Source: Paragonimus skrjabini miyazakii (taxonomy: Eukaryota > Platyhelminthes > Trematoda > Plagiorchiida > Troglotrematidae). Taken from it: a stretch of 64,000 nt of DNA. A program made the translations under genes and the position numbers. This document shows, piece after piece, positions 1 through 12,621 of the stretch (position 1 is its first letter; every line of letters begins with the position of its first letter). The stretch spans positions 195,103 through 259,102 of the forward strand of contig JTDE01000133.1 in NCBI GenBank assembly GCA_014338405.1. Reading direction: 5' to 3'. The notes beneath the pieces are model-generated. The model did not search any database. It saw only the letters and a program-made list of their open reading frames with translations, and had not been told where the DNA came from.

Positions 1-1690
1 TTAATTAGAGGAGCTTTAACTCATCATCCCATTCTACATATTCTAAATGATACCCAAGATTTGTTTTTGTATAGTCAGAAGGCCGATTTCGGCGGACTTG
101 TGTTACGTAACTTTAAAAGTCGGGCACCTGAATGAAATGTAGACAGCAAGGCAGACACAGTCGATCGGAATCGAATGATGGTCAAAAGATAGCATCAAGT
201 TCTTACATTAAATCCAGGTGGGTAGGTATTCAGACACTACGTCCGCATAAACTGGAAGAGCATAGGACGAAGAATTCGTCTTTTTCAATTCAGCTCCAAC
301 CCCGGTAAAAGAAATCAAATGCGTCACTTCAGTTCTTGCCTAACAACTCGTGCACACAAGCGCGAAGACTTAGTTAGTTGTGCATTCTATTACGAGCAAA
401 ATGGTTTGAAAGCAAAGGTAATCATCTTTTTAAACCTGAACGAACTTTCGCCCCCAGGTATTTAAAATCAATGGATCACCAGAACACACCAAAACGCTGT
501 CTGATTTCTACCAGTAAAACAGCAGTGTGCCAGTCTAAAACTATGTAACCGCCGAGCAAACGATAAAGCCGTCAACCACCGAGGCATTCGCCAAAAATAG
601 TGAGAAAATCTCGAGCGTTTGACCCCAACAACTGGTTTGTGCGGGCAACCACATACAATGTCTGTTCGTCATGATAGGTTGGACAGTGTGTGCTGAATAT
701 CGCTGGTATATGTGTCCAGAAAAGCCGCGCAGTTTTAAGTAAGATGGTTTTCTGACAATTCATCAAGTAAGTCTGTTCACTGCATTCAGTCCGGTCAAGT
801 TCCACCAGGTGCTGATGAATTAGCACTTCGTATCTCTGTCAATCTTACATTCGCAGTTGTTGGACTGGCCGAATGGCAAAATTCTCACTGATTACGTGAT
901 ACACATTATGGCACTGACACGTTCTAATGGAGCATAGCCGAATCGGTGGGATAAGTGTGATAGGCTACGGAATAACGACTGTGAATATCAAGCCCATCTT
1001 CCAACACGAAATTTATGTGACCAGTAGTCACACAAATTCAAACGTGGTCTGATTCACCAGGTTAAATATTAACTGTCAACAAATGGTTAAGCATCAAGTA
1101 GAACTTAATTAGTGGTAAGATACTAAAACAGAGGCTGTCATTTATCATATTTGCTCGCAATGTAGACTCCGTGAGTGAAAAACCAACCAGCGCTGTCCAC
1201 ACTTTTATTCATTACATTTTACCATCTAGGTGTTCCGAATAACTGCATTCTGGAAGAGCACTATTATTTACTATTTATATCAGATTATATTGGATTTGAC
1301 TAATGACACTCAAACACTGAATATACATGAGAGACACTCCCGAAAGTTAGTCTGTCGCCAAGGTCTGTTAACTGTTGCGAAGAGTAAATTTAAGGAGACT
1401 TGTAGACTACTCTACTTTTGTATGTCTGAGTATGCATGTCAATGGATTCATTTCGGTCTTGAGATGAGCTGTGAATCTGTCATATACATAACATACCGTT
1501 TGTTCCCGTTCTATTATCTGTCTAAAGGCTCTTGACTTCGGACCGATTCTCGGATGGAACTGCATGTTTGAAGAAGATCGAGGCATAGTTATAAACGGTC
1601 GTATCCATTACCCGGTTAGATAATGATATATAATTTGAAACAAAAAATTTCGTACACTGCATGAAGTAAGTTTTGTGTACCTAAAATTTC
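1..1690. other. No gene recognised
   Basis: A+T-rich DNA with only short chance open frames on both strands. The first 138 bases are open on the plus strand from the window edge to a TGA and could be the tail of something that starts outside, but nothing in that stretch is recognisable. No repeat or RNA gene was seen. Confidence 0.5.
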
Positions 1691-1704
1691 TCATCATCTT
1701 GTGA

Positions 1705-1800
1705 AAAATGTACATCACTTGGAATATATGGATGACGTAGCCTTTTGCACTGCTTCATCCCGTGTGGTCGTATCCAAGTTTCTAATTGATTTTCACTTCG
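1705..1800 (+). pseudogene. Possible scrap of non-LTR reverse transcriptase (motif C region)
   Basis: An open frame here reads HLEYMDDVAFCTASS. It resembles the catalytic motif C block of RTE/CR1/Jockey-type non-LTR reverse transcriptases, where the usual form is LEYADDI followed by a hydrophobic strand and serines. Met in place of Ala before the DD pair would be unusual for those clades. No neighbouring RT motif could be followed upstream or downstream in any frame. If real, this is a short, old remnant; it may also be a chance match. Confidence 0.2.
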
Positions 1801-4133
1801 TGATGTATACTTATTTACTTTTGCGGTCTTCAGGATCGCTCGTGTGCTGCATTATTTTGTCTTTCTTATATTTACAAACAATTATATTTCGTAACTGTCC
1901 AGAATTTGATACGTTGGCTTTTTACTGTTTGAATGTACGTAGCTAGCCGCTGTTGATGTTCTGTCAACCAAATTTTCAGTTTCTTTCGCCTTTTCAAGAA
2001 AAAAGCTAAACAGATTGTATTCCTTTCATTCTCACTAATAGAGCAACATAGAAAATTAGTTTGACTTCCGAAGATCCATTTGCTTCAACAGAATACATTG
2101 TAACCCGTCAAACTATGTGACCGTAAATCAACGGTTTATTCTTATGTCGTAACCAATTTACACAAGTTTGAGGTGGTCACCATGAAGTACCAAAAGTTTC
2201 TAACTCAGTAATTGTATGTAGCTTATTGGGCATTAAACTAAAGCATAAAAGCGAATTTACGCCAAAAGGATTGCAACACTTTTGTGTGGACCAAAATACT
2301 AATAACGCCACAAGTTTGGTTATCAGAAAACTGTCACTGCGTTTGTCACTGAGGCCGCATAAGCACAGCAAAAAGCTAAACGTTAATGCGTCTTTACAAA
2401 AACGGATTGTGCTATATTCCCGATCAACACTTCAATCACACAGTGACCTCAAATGACATGCACATTTGGCAGACTTCAATCTCTCACATATTTGGTATTT
2501 GAACGCAGTCTTAACGTATATCACCTTGTGATGTTCGCCGGTTAGATCCAAGTTGTGCATATGTGTGTTAGGATCTTAGACTGAGTTATTCGATTTGGGA
2601 AAAAATTCGCAAGAGGGCGGGGAGGTCACAGGACTATTATTTCCTTCTGCGTTACTTCTACGTAAACAGCCACAAAGTAGCTATGCAAAACACCGTATGA
2701 CAAAGATGCTCGTTTTCGTTAATTCATCATTGCTTCAAATACAACCCTGTTAAGACACGAACGAAGGAATGAATCGTTATCAAGTTAAACAGAGAGCGGA
2801 TTGGTTAATAAGTTTACGTAAATAGCTTTCGAGTTGTATTCATAACGCCACTTTGAGAGTGTCTTGATAAGCATGGAGTAACGAAATCAACCAACAGCCC
2901 CATACTACCAGAACAGACTGATGTAACTCATTCTGATGAGAAGAAAGAAGCGTTCTGCACACTCTGTCCAGTCGAATTAATGGGTCGTAAGCATTGGGGG
3001 GTAAATTGTTGTCAGCATCTGAAGCGAGTGGAATATTTTTTGTATCACTCAATTCTGTTTCCCAAAAACGATTCGTTCACATTCCCAAACTCTGTTGGTG
3101 GTTTCCACTGTAATGGGTCTCCTATGACCAACCTCGTAATTTTAAATAATGAAGAAAACAGCTCAAATTACTACCTAATATATACACGCAGTAATACCTT
3201 CAAACTGGGGATTTCCATTTTTACGTCATCCTCTAATATATATACATTCGTGCTCAAAGCCGGTTTAGAAACTTCGTGAATGATTTACAAATTAACGTGA
3301 TGAAGGCTTGGATCTGAACCTCACTCTAACATCTAAATAATATCATTACATCAATCCAGTCAGGAATCTGTGTTCAAACAGGCAACGATACCAAGTACCC
3401 CATAGGATGCGCCTGTTTGTGATCGCAAATCTATCTATTCATTCAACCAAACCACTCGTGAATTGAACCATTCAATCCAACTGAGCCAACCGGGAAAACC
3501 AAAGGTAACCTATCAAGCATATTCACGATGATGAGGCAAATACTTAGACACTCTATTTTGATTGTTCCATTGTTAATCGTGTTTCAAAGAAAGAGAGAGC
3601 ACAAATGATGGGTTTCAGTGAAGATGCAAAATTTCAAAGCATGCTGGTGAAGGTATTCGGGCCAGGGGAACTCAACTTTCCGAGAATATCAGAAGAACCA
3701 CAGACATCAATGAATTCATGGAGAGTAAAGTTCAAAACGGCCGCATATTAATCAGCAAACGGCGAAAATTGTCTGGGACTGTTACTGGAATGGCTGTACA
3801 CATGGCTTGCATGAGTATGGTTACTTGAAGCAAATTACAATAATCGAATACATACGCCATCTAATTACTGTGGCTGCAACCATTTCTGGAGCATCAAATA
3901 TTCGCGTTCCCAATTGCAAATTGCTCTAGATCAAACGAAGAATGAGTATGTATGTTTGGGTTTGTCGTCAACTATACATCAACAGCGAGATTTTGACTTG
4001 GATATCACATATGTTAAAATAAGAAACAGGTTTGATTAGTGACGTTTGCTTTGGAAACCGTGATGAGGAGTGTGCAACGTTGAACAGGTTTTTGTGGAAG
4101 ACGTTTGTGGTATCTGTTTGCATCTGTGGTCAA
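1801..4133. other. No gene recognised
   Basis: Unassigned A+T-rich sequence. Overlapping short open frames at 2.2-2.5 and 2.8-3.3 kb run on both strands and show no recognisable domain. A short TA-rich tract lies at about 3.17-3.25 kb. Confidence 0.5.
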
Positions 4134-4134
4134 C

Positions 4135-4147
4135 TGATTACACATGC
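4135..4147 (+). repeat. Left target-site duplication of the 4.15 kb retroelement
   Basis: The 13 bases TGATTACACATGC are repeated exactly at 4734-4746, on the other side of the inserted element. The first base or two of the right copy could belong to the element's tail, so 12-13 bp is the supported length. Confidence 0.8.
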
Positions 4148-4733
4148 CTGTCACAACGAGACTGGACCTTGACGCGGTGTGACGGCTTGCGCATCTCGAT
4201 GGCCTATTGGGCTAAACTGGACAGTGTGGCCACCACACCGATCAAGTCACCCATGCCAGGCAGGCCAATAGGTAGAGGTCTGACAAACCACTCTCCTGGT
4301 CCTCCAGGTTGAGTGTTGGAAGAAGGTTGGCATCTTCTTTCGGAAAACATACCAGTTCTAGTACGCTGCCACCCACCCGCTCCCTTGCGGTATAGGCTTT
4401 TGAGCCAAAGGCTCTGGTTGAGATCCATAATCGTTCTCCTGTCTAGGTCTGGGCGCCCTGGCAGTATCTCAGCCCACACACAATCATGAATAGTCACAGC
4501 ACCCTTGCTGATGACGCCTTACTTTCACTTACAGTTCGGTTGTTTGATTACAAGGTGTAGACAATGATGTTGTATGTTTGAATGTAGACGTAGCTATTTT
4601 TAGGGGTTAGGTCCCCTACCCTCTCCCTTATTTTCTATCTTCTTAAACAGGGTTTGTTTTTCTACTTCATGGTTGTGTGGCAGTTAAGCATCAGTGTGAA
4701 CCACTGATGTATTTCTGCCTATGATGATGATGA
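4148..4733 (+). mobile_element. Retroelement insertion: 3' end of a non-LTR element or a long SINE
   Basis: This roughly 586-bp block is bounded by an exact 13-bp direct repeat and ends in a short (ATG)n/(GAT)n tract, the signature of target-primed reverse transcription. Just before the tail is a perfect hairpin: CATCAGTG (4689-4696), loop TGAAC, CACTGATG (4702-4709). Many non-LTR elements carry such a 3' hairpin, and the RT may recognise it. The body is GC-richer than its surroundings. No RT or endonuclease motif was found, so the block is either the 5'-truncated 3' UTR of a LINE or a non-autonomous partner. No tRNA-like head was recognised. The exact duplication suggests the insertion is younger than the surrounding SINEs and PLEs. 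Confidence 0.7.
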
Positions 4734-4746
4734 TGATTACACATGC
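4734..4746 (+). repeat. Right target-site duplication of the 4.15 kb retroelement
   Basis: Exact copy of the 13 bases at 4135-4147, directly after the trinucleotide tail. Confidence 0.8.
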
Positions 4747-6206
4747 TTTGGGTGTGTAACTCCCGTTATTTCTAAATTTCGAATTTCGATGTTATATGAC
4801 AGCAAATCTCCGAAAGTGATTAAAGAATGTTGATAAGCTAGAGTAATTTGTGCTACTTTTACTCCCGCTTGCTTAGTTTAGCGTGGAGCCCCTGAGTGAT
4901 ATTTAGTCTGGATGAACTATGCAACTCATCCTGAGCAACGCCTATCTTTTTGACAGACCCCTTCAAATAGTTTCCTTCACGTGACCCTCTTGGATGTTAC
5001 TATGTATGTTTTGGTATACTAAATCGTACTATCTAACTTCCGTTACTGCTGATACCTACAAATCGCCTGAACACGTGTGAGGTCGAATCCAACAACTAAA
5101 TAGACCACGGGCCCATGTTTTGGAGCTAGTCTAGCCAGTTTGCACGCTTACGGCCACAATAAGTCAAAAGTATGAAAAACAGGTGAAGTAGTTACAAATG
5201 TGGCTGAAAGTTTTTTTTCACTCCACATTTTGATGCAAACAATTTGGACCGAACGGACGGGCAACACATTGTGTCCCTTGAAAATTCATGACGTTTGCAA
5301 AATTACTATATGAAAGGCACAGGGACTGAAATTGATAATGTTTGTGAAAATCACTTGCATAACCAGAAATATATCTACAAAGTTGTATTGTAGTACTCCG
5401 GTTTCTGTTACATATATTTCATATAAACCGCTTTCCGAACGATCATGTTTACCACACAGGACAATCCGCTTAGTATGGACAGGATGTTTCGGATAAGGAC
5501 ACTCACGTAAACGCAGTGATGATCACTATTTTAATTTACGACTTACGGAGAAGGTCCATCAGGTGTCTTGTTGTTTTGCCCATCCGCCACGAAGTCATCT
5601 GTCCCTAGCCCCAATTTTTGTTTTCTTTTCATGTTTTTATCAGAAGTACAGCGGACACTCCCGCAAGCACATACTGTACCAACCAATCTAGCCGTACTCT
5701 TGTGCGGCTTATTTTTTGGAAGTTGATCTCGTTTGGGGTAGGTTTGCAGAAAACGGTCTAGTGTCAACCTGAACTGGCAGATTTTGATGGTGTTGTTTAA
5801 CCCACTTGCCGAACTGCCAACAGCTACCCTACTTAAACCAGATAGTGGAAATTCCAAACACGGTAGGCGGTCTTAAAGACCAGTTATTAGCCCAAGCACA
5901 ACGCAAGGAAGCTATCACCTTGTCAGTAGCGTACTCTCACAATGACAGTATCACCGAAATGGTTACCAAACAAACAGATGGTGACCATATACTATATGCA
6001 GTCATTAGCCAGTGACTCATAGTAAGCACGCAATCCCGCTTCAAGTTGCATCACATCATAAAAAGCCGTGAACGGAACGAATGTGAGCAAAAGTAAGTAT
6101 ATGTCAGCAGAGCATTTGCCTACTCAAGATAATTGATTTTTCTAGGATCAACCTCTAAGTGGTATTAGCTGTTTTGATATCTCCACTCGAATATTGACCT
6201 ATATTA
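4747..6206. other. No gene recognised
   Basis: Unassigned. A 104-codon minus-strand frame (5543-5857) overlaps a 69-codon plus-strand frame (5806-6015). Neither has a recognisable motif, and both are about as long as chance frames elsewhere in the window. Confidence 0.45.
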
Positions 6207-6413
6207 GTGGAAAAACTGGAAAGACGTTGACAGTGTCTGTTCGTTTTCTAAGGCCAACAATCTCCTTGTATGCTGTCTGTCAGCTAATGTGGCAGTCCCG
6301 GATGTTGACCTCATCAAACAGTTCACGTTGATAATCACTGACATTCCGCTGTATGAAAACAAGAACTTGTCTAGATACCTGTTCAACGTGACCCCAAACG
6401 GAATGCTGATTTA
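6207..6413 (+). other. Open frame with protein-like sequence, not recognised
   Basis: About 68 sense codons run from just after a TATTAG (a possible splice acceptor) to a TAG at 6411-6413, with no ATG at the start. The translation is balanced in composition, for example ITDIPLYENKNLSRYLFNVT near its end, and looks more like protein than most frames here. No family is recognised. It could be a host exon, a transposon remnant or chance. Confidence 0.18.
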
Positions 6414-8855
6414 GAATGTGCAACTTTCACCGATAATTACTATGATAAGCTTCTTAAATCCTGCAATATGGAAAATCTCTGACAAGATTGAATAAATGTT
6501 CTCACATGAATGCTTGTCACGCCAGATCTAATATCTACGTAATAAAAGCGTCCTGATTAACTTAAGGAAGTAGCCCAATTAAACTGATTAATTTGTTACA
6601 GCGGGGATGGTAACTGAAAGTTAGCAGGTGCCAGTAGGCGAGGTCTGTTATATGAAAACATACCATGAATCAATTGAAGTGAACGTTAGTAATTACGATC
6701 TGCTACGAACCTGAATGCTACCCGAAAAATACATAAATTCTGATGCAAAATTAATGACCAACACGATGACGTTACACCCATTGAAACTGACAATTCTCGC
6801 TAGGTTTAAGAACTGAACTTCGAGAATAAATCGGAAAATATAAAAACAAACCACCGTGTCGACCAAACAACTGTTGATTAAACAAGTTTCATCAAAATAT
6901 GCTTGAGAAACGGCACTTGCAATTCAACAGACAGATCACATATAATATTCCTTCGACCTGAAGGCGATCTGTTTTAAGTCTGTGTGAATGGCATCTTCCA
7001 ACTCATTGTGAGATGAACACAATTCGTTCGTGGTTACCAAAGCAAAAACTACGACCTGTCACTAACAACATGGGTCCATAAAATAGGCTCATGTAGGAAT
7101 TTCTTCAAGATCGCTTACCTATAGATACTTCGGTTTGAACTTTGAAAACCACTGAAACATTCTCCATGATAGCTTTGAAGCATAACGAATGTTTCCTTGC
7201 TCACCTGGCATCATTAGTACAATCTGAGTATTGTTTCCATCGTCTCCGTTTGCTACGTACTCTAGGTCTAGTATTACACTCATCTACTCCTCCAAATAGA
7301 ATATCTGCTGTTCTTTGCTTCTTAAGCACTGGATATACTGGATCTCATAACTCATTAGAAAAAAGTTTGACACGTTTTCATTTTCCCTATTGCATCCACT
7401 AACTAAAAGCAGCTGAAGTAAGCATAATAACAAAACCCAGAGTTTAACTCTGTTAGTTTTAGCAGCCGATTTTACTTCAACTTTGTGTAATTTGTACGAC
7501 CAACAGTCCTGCCTCCTTTGAACTTATCAAACAGTATACTGTTGCATAAAGTACTTAACCGAACGATCTTAAAAACGATCACGTAAGGCAATTTTTTCGT
7601 AAAAGTACAGTAATCACATTTTAATCGGTTAGTCTTACGGTAATCAGTCAAAAAGGTTGAACAGTGTGTGAATCACAACTAAGAAACATTAGTACATCAC
7701 TACTGGTTTTTATCAAGAAAATAGTTGATCCAGGCAGGAAATTGTTTTGTTGAAGTGAACGAGAAGGCGGATATAGAGTGCGGAAGTGCTGTTTTGCATC
7801 TGTCAAATCATGAACTTTTGTTAATTCAGACAATTGTTGCAAAATTTAAATGTCAAGTAACACATGGCAAATACAAGCCATGGTGATACTCTGAATTGTT
7901 CATGTGTGCACGTCCACATATCAAACCAGTTTGGTTTGGTATCAGAATTTTAGCTTGTGGATTGTCAGAGGTTTGGTGATTTCAATCTAAGTATTACTGC
8001 TATTCAACAGAAGCCTCCGCAGCTAAGTAGACCTTCCAGCAAACTTCTGACAAATAAACACTAGATTATGATTTTGCTTCTGTTAGAATTCATGCGTCCT
8101 GCTTATCCCTGCCACTACCAGGATCTGAACTACGATCAGTGTTCACCACTGCGTCTTATACTAGGAACAACCAAGTTGTCATATCCGCACATTCAACCAC
8201 TGTGTACTCTAAGTACTGATCAGATTGACAAGATGAAACTAATGTCTTTTAACATTAATGGGCGTGTCCTATCGAAGAACTGTAATCGACGCGGAACTGG
8301 AGTCTAAAGCATTCCGAAATAGGCTGCCTGAAAGCAAAATCTACTATGAAATATAAGTGATATTAAACTTGGTGAAAACAATAATATTCTGTTTGCGCAA
8401 TATCATACTTTAAGGAAAAGACTAGCCAAACACGCTATAAGTACACGTCCCTTGCTACTAATCGGTAAATAAGTAATAATTGTCATATTTCCACCATAAA
8501 ACACACAGAAGCGGACAAAATTGCTTTTGATATTTCACCACCGAGATAAATCCAGTCCATTGTTACTGCCGCATTCAAATCGAGCTTTCAGCTAGTCCCA
8601 TTCCGCGAAGTCTATGAACCCCGACAGCTGAAATCGTGTGTGTCATTTTATCCAAGACATAGTCTCAACTCACTTATCGGTAAGCAGAATGAAGTTCTAC
8701 AGGTTTAACTTTGTCTATCATTGTTGTCTATTTGTTGACGTCTTTTTCAAAGGGCTATAGACTGAAGTTGCCAGGGTAATTATTGTGTCTCCCTTCGAGA
8801 TAACCAGTCACTCTGAGCAAATGTGACTCAATGTTTACATACGACAGTACAGTCA
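6414..8855. other. No gene recognised
   Basis: A+T-rich sequence with scattered short frames (7142-7402, 8068-8307) and no motif, RNA gene or clear repeat seen. Confidence 0.5.
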
Positions 8856-8859
8856 AACA

Positions 8860-9025
8860 GTGGGCCCCACGAGTCCCCCATGAAACAGGGGCCAGACTGC
8901 ACACCCTGGTCATCGTAAAGATGTACAGTATTGGCTAGCACTAGCCAGATTGAATCTCGAGAGCACTGCCTCTTTTCGAAAGAGATCCAGTTGGGAAATT
9001 CTACAGGACTGTGAGAAGTACAATC
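8860..9025 (+). mobile_element. Degraded hammerhead-SINE copy
   Basis: From about 8922 this aligns with the better SINE at 40.2 kb: GTACAGT, a short hairpin GGCTAGCACTAGCC, then TCTCGAGAGCACTGC and CTCTTTTCGAAAGAGATCCAG. These correspond to ribozyme stem I, stem II, stem III and the start of the SINE tail. The core CTGANGA is lost (TATTGGC at the equivalent position), so the copy cannot be a working ribozyme. The upstream 60 bases may be the decayed tRNA-like head. Confidence 0.5.
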
Positions 9026-9880
9026 ATTTGGAAGAGAAGTGGGAATCATACTGACCAAAATATTCTCTTGCAACTTAACAGAAAGAAATGTTAGGTCCAA
9101 ATAAGCTCAACGCACCACAGATGAAGACTTCAAAACTGTTTCGATGACTGCCTCAAATTCGAGCCACAACCACAATCGTGGAACTTTGATCGGTTATGGT
9201 GTGGGTGTTGGGTGCCTCAATCTCAAAGTCTTGATTAGACTCTCCTGGTCTCATAAAGGTAGATTATTCACCCGATTTCGGACAGCCTCGATAGTGGTCA
9301 GAATTTGAAATCTCAAATATTTTGATTGATTAGCATTGTTTACATAAACTGGCTAAAGATAAATGGATGAGTTGATGACAAGGTTAGTACAACAATGTGC
9401 CATAACCATTTTTCCCTACTGATCCGAGCTGGGTGATATTAATAGACACTTAAAGCTCAAATTCTGATTGTGCGACCCATGTAGTAGATGTCAAGAGAGC
9501 AAGCAAACTGTTATACAAATTTCTTTACTGGACACCAGGTATTTCAACCTTACACATATGACTAAATTAAGACCAAATCAATCACTACGGTCAACAGGAT
9601 AAAATATTTTTCAATAATTTCAATGAGGTTTTCAGTTATTGTTTAAAGAAAACATTACATATATGTACAGTTTTTGTTTCCCACTGTACACACCGTGTCT
9701 TTATCTCTAAGACGCTACGTGGCCATGTCACCAAATCATTCCGCATGATCAATCCACAAGAATAATGCAAATGGGAGATACAATTCTTTGGATCTCTTGC
9801 TCTGTGTACATATACTCAACAGGTTATCGGTGAAGCAGTTTATGAACATTTCTTTTTCTTGTCTGTGTTTTTGTCTCTGT
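9026..9880. other. No gene recognised
   Basis: Unassigned. The last 40 bases become T/C-rich and lead into the next SINE fragment. Confidence 0.5.
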
Positions 9881-9884
9881 CGTT

Positions 9885-10000
9885 CTGTCTGCGTTTCGCT
9901 GTAACAAGAGCGAAACTAGATTCTAGTGCCCACTTTCAAAAGAAACTGGTTAAGAGGTCTTTCTGAGTTAGAAAGCTGCTATCTAGTTTGGCATTTAAGC
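9885..10000 (+). mobile_element. Hammerhead-SINE fragment (3' half)
   Basis: AAGAGCGAAACTAGATTCTAG followed by TGC matches the 3' half of the ribozyme unit: the closing strand of stem II, the GAAA core box, a short stem III, the cleavage triplet (TTC here, GTC elsewhere) and the 3' strand of stem I. The following CACTTTCAAAAGAAACTGG matches the SINE tail. The 5' half with the CTGANGA box is not recognisable, so this copy is truncated or rearranged. Confidence 0.5.
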
Positions 10001-11125
10001 TAGCATAAATTGAGATAAAAACGGCTTACAGGACTGCTTAGTTGGCATGTTCGACAACCACATATAAAATGCCATCTATATAATGTTATTAATAAACACT
10101 GCACACTTGAACATCTAGTTCTAAACGGCCATATTCAAACTTTATCGTGATGGTTACAAACAACGGCACCTGAGTGAATCTGATATTTCATTACTGACTA
10201 TAAATTGTAAATGACAAGTGGAAAAGTATTACATTTGCCCTAATTTTGGTACCAGTGTGCGATCATCTGGGTTGTTTTCCACAACGAAACCACAAGAATA
10301 GTGTGTCGTCCCATTCAAAACAACATTTGCAATCGAAGATGATGTGTTTGAAGAAAGTATTTTCTGTGAAGCAAAATTAAATTCGTCATTTGTGTCAACG
10401 AATCAGTGAGTTCTTACCTAGGCTTTACACTGTATATTTGACGATCTCAAAGAGGTGTGTTAGTTAACTGTCCAGCGATGGTGATAATGAATTTTCATGC
10501 GTCTACGGTAGACTGAGGCGGCGCTCCCATCTTGTTTACAACAGATCAGCAATAAAGCCCCTGAACTAGGGTTTCAGTAGATCTAAAGTGAGTGGTAATT
10601 GCCACGGTTTTTCTTAGGGCATGGTAATTTTGAATAAACGGCCCTTTACTTCCGTCCATCTTACGGGAACATGTTTCGACAAGGCAGTACCTGAACCTTC
10701 ATAATGTTGGGCCTGTCCGGTACAAACGTGTGAGTTCTTTCCGTTCGTCGTGCAAGATGAACCTGTTGAAGAGCAACATTGACCAAAGAGATGTCGTTGT
10801 TAATAGCCACGCTCAAAGCATTTGTAGAGAAATTCAGAGAACAAAAGTCACGTAACTGTTGTGCATTATTGTGCTTGCGTGTGTGTGTTCGTGGTCGTTG
10901 ATTGTGTTGTTTGGCTTCAGTGTTCATTAAACTTTGCTATACGAATTTGCAGACTGTTGTGTGTATCTGATATTGTGCGGCGAAACGTGCTGGAAAGGTA
11001 TATCATGCAGAAATTCGTTACTAAGTTATTTGTCACTTTTTTGTTTTCAGAAACGCAGTGTGATGAACAAGTTTGTCTTCGGTTATTCTTCTTCAGACCA
11101 AATATACAACGTTCTTACGAAAACC
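10001..11125. other. No gene recognised
   Basis: Unassigned. The stretch 10.48-11.05 kb is slightly GC-richer and holds several GTGAGT/GTATAT donor-like sites, but no exon chain could be built. An 88-codon minus-strand frame (10661-10927) shows no family resemblance. Confidence 0.4.
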
Positions 11126-11129
11126 TTTC

Positions 11130-11725
11130 GTCAGGGAAAAACAAACACACCAAGTTAAAAGCTCAAATGCGGTCAGCCACGTGTTGCGCTGGTTTAACAC
11201 GTTTGTCAGGTCTAACAGGAAACGGGGGAGAGCGAGAGCTACAATCAACTTCCAGGGCAGATGTATGGAAACCTGTGAATGCCCGAGAAATATATCTGCA
11301 CACATGTGAGGAGAAATCGCATCAATGTTACAGTGACATCACTTCAGCAGGACACCCTTGATAAACATATTACTACTTGGAGTCGACTTGAGTATCTATA
11401 AATGAACCTGACCGAATATGAACACCCTCTGGATCAGCGGGTGTCCGAAGAGCTTGTTGATTTAGAAACGCACGTTCGGCTGTTTGTGGAAAAACAACTA
11501 GAAAAGAAGAAAGCTACTCTACAAAAGCAGCTCATTCTAATGAAGTGAGCTACTGAATTTTCGGCAAACCACGATGGTATGTTCGTAATTTTCCTTCACT
11601 GCATCTCACTAAAAGTTGGAAGTATTGTCATCAGGTCTTCGATTTTGTTGTCCACAACGTAAAACTCGGCAGTCATTGTTTTGAGGATTCATTGCAATAA
11701 TTAAAAGGAATGGGACACTATTTGT
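11130..11725 (+). pseudogene. Penelope-like element, N-terminal fragment
   Basis: Frameshifted fragment of a PLE open reading frame, in the region before the reverse transcriptase core. It reads FNTFVRSNRKRGRARATINF, then, one frame over, RRNRINVTVTSLQQ, then after a TAA the stretch from 11402 ending EKKKATLQKQL, and later GLRFCCPQ. The 37.5 kb PLE copy has the same blocks in the same order: RRNRINITRTSLQR, RKILKLQKQL and GPKFCCPK. The 48-codon ATG-initiated frame at 11402-11548 looks like a small coiled-coil gene on its own but is part of this fragment. The copy carries frameshifts and stops and is dead. It is followed by a fold-back structure whose core holds the next part of the PLE. Confidence 0.75.
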
Positions 11726-11924
11726 ACAAGCTTGTTCGAATGGAAATACAGCTACATAACAAACGTATTCACTGCATTCCCGAAGCAGGCTTCGTGCTGT
11801 GCGACTTTGAAAAATATCTCGGTTAATTAAAATTCTGAACTTCGCGGTTGATACATTTTATAACTTGTAAGTGGAAAGATGCCGCCAACAAAATTATGAG
11901 AACATGACCGATATAAAGAAATAT

Positions 11925-12143
11925 AGGTGAACATACAACTTTGATAATTCATCCTCAGACCGGTAAACTTATATAAAGAGTTACTAAAGTTTGATCGAGA
12001 TGTCGATCGGACTTATTTAAGGGAAACCAAATCATTGTTCAATCAATTGGTGATAGTTTGTTTGGTTCATTGCGTCACTCTCGTCCATTGGTTTGACCAC
12101 GCAGGTTGGCCATTGATCCGGTGGATTTGTGGTCATGGTAGAC
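11925..12143 (+). repeat. Left arm of a 219-bp long inverted repeat
   Basis: The reverse complement of 12622-12840 matches this arm over its full 219 bases with about six mismatches and no gaps, by direct reading. The arm starts AGGTGAACATAC and ends GGTCATGGTAGAC. Such high identity beside a heavily decayed PLE suggests a recent event. Confidence 0.9.
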
Positions 12144-12161
12144 GCTGTGTTGTAAACGTAC

Positions 12162-12380
12162 ATCCTGAAAGGACGCTGACTAAGGATTCAGTGAAGAGGT
12201 TACACCAGAATTCAGATATTATCCTCAAGTGGGCAGAGAAAGGCACTGGAACTGTCAACATGAACTGAAGCGACTACAGAGAGAAGTAGTGTAATATTCT
12301 TGCGGAACGAAGCAAGTTTTGTAGACTCGCTGGCAGAATTAACAAAATTGATTATACCGAACATTATATTGCTAAGACAA
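12162..12380 (+). pseudogene. Penelope-like element, early RT fragment inside the fold-back core
   Basis: The frame reads LTKDSVKRLHQNSDIILKW, then AEKGTGTVNMN, a stop, SDYREK, a stop, then CNILAERSKFC. It parallels the 37.5 kb copy (LTREHLASLKSLRQNENIII, then RPDKGAGIVLLDKADYWSKM), which is the conserved D/E-KG block that opens PLE reverse transcriptase. Two in-frame stops mark it as dead. In the intact order this block follows the FCCP region seen at 11.65 kb, so both belong to one PLE copy, separated here by the left inverted arm and about 200 further bases. Confidence 0.65.
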
Positions 12381-12621
12381 GGTAGCATTCGAAAAGAATT
12401 CAGTGTCTGGAGCACTCGGAAACACGACCGGTTGCCAGTGTTATCCCCGCTCGTCTGGATGAAAGTGGACACCATCGACCAGACCTTACAGATGGTCTAT
12501 CGCATGCCAGGCAACCCATCGAACGCCGTCGGAATGAGAACAGTCCGTATTGCCGAGGTTATCGGAATCAGGCTACTTGACCAGATACTATGTCATAAAA
12601 AGCGGTTTGCTCAGGGGCTGA

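Noticed and set aside
10861..11361. 166-codon plus-strand frame
   Set aside because: The real signal in its 3' part is PLE sequence in two other frames (RGRARATINF and RRNRINVT); this frame is a shadow.
11402..11548. 48-codon coiled-coil-like ORF as a small host gene
   Set aside because: It aligns in order with the N-terminal region of the 37.5 kb PLE, so it is part of a retroelement fragment.
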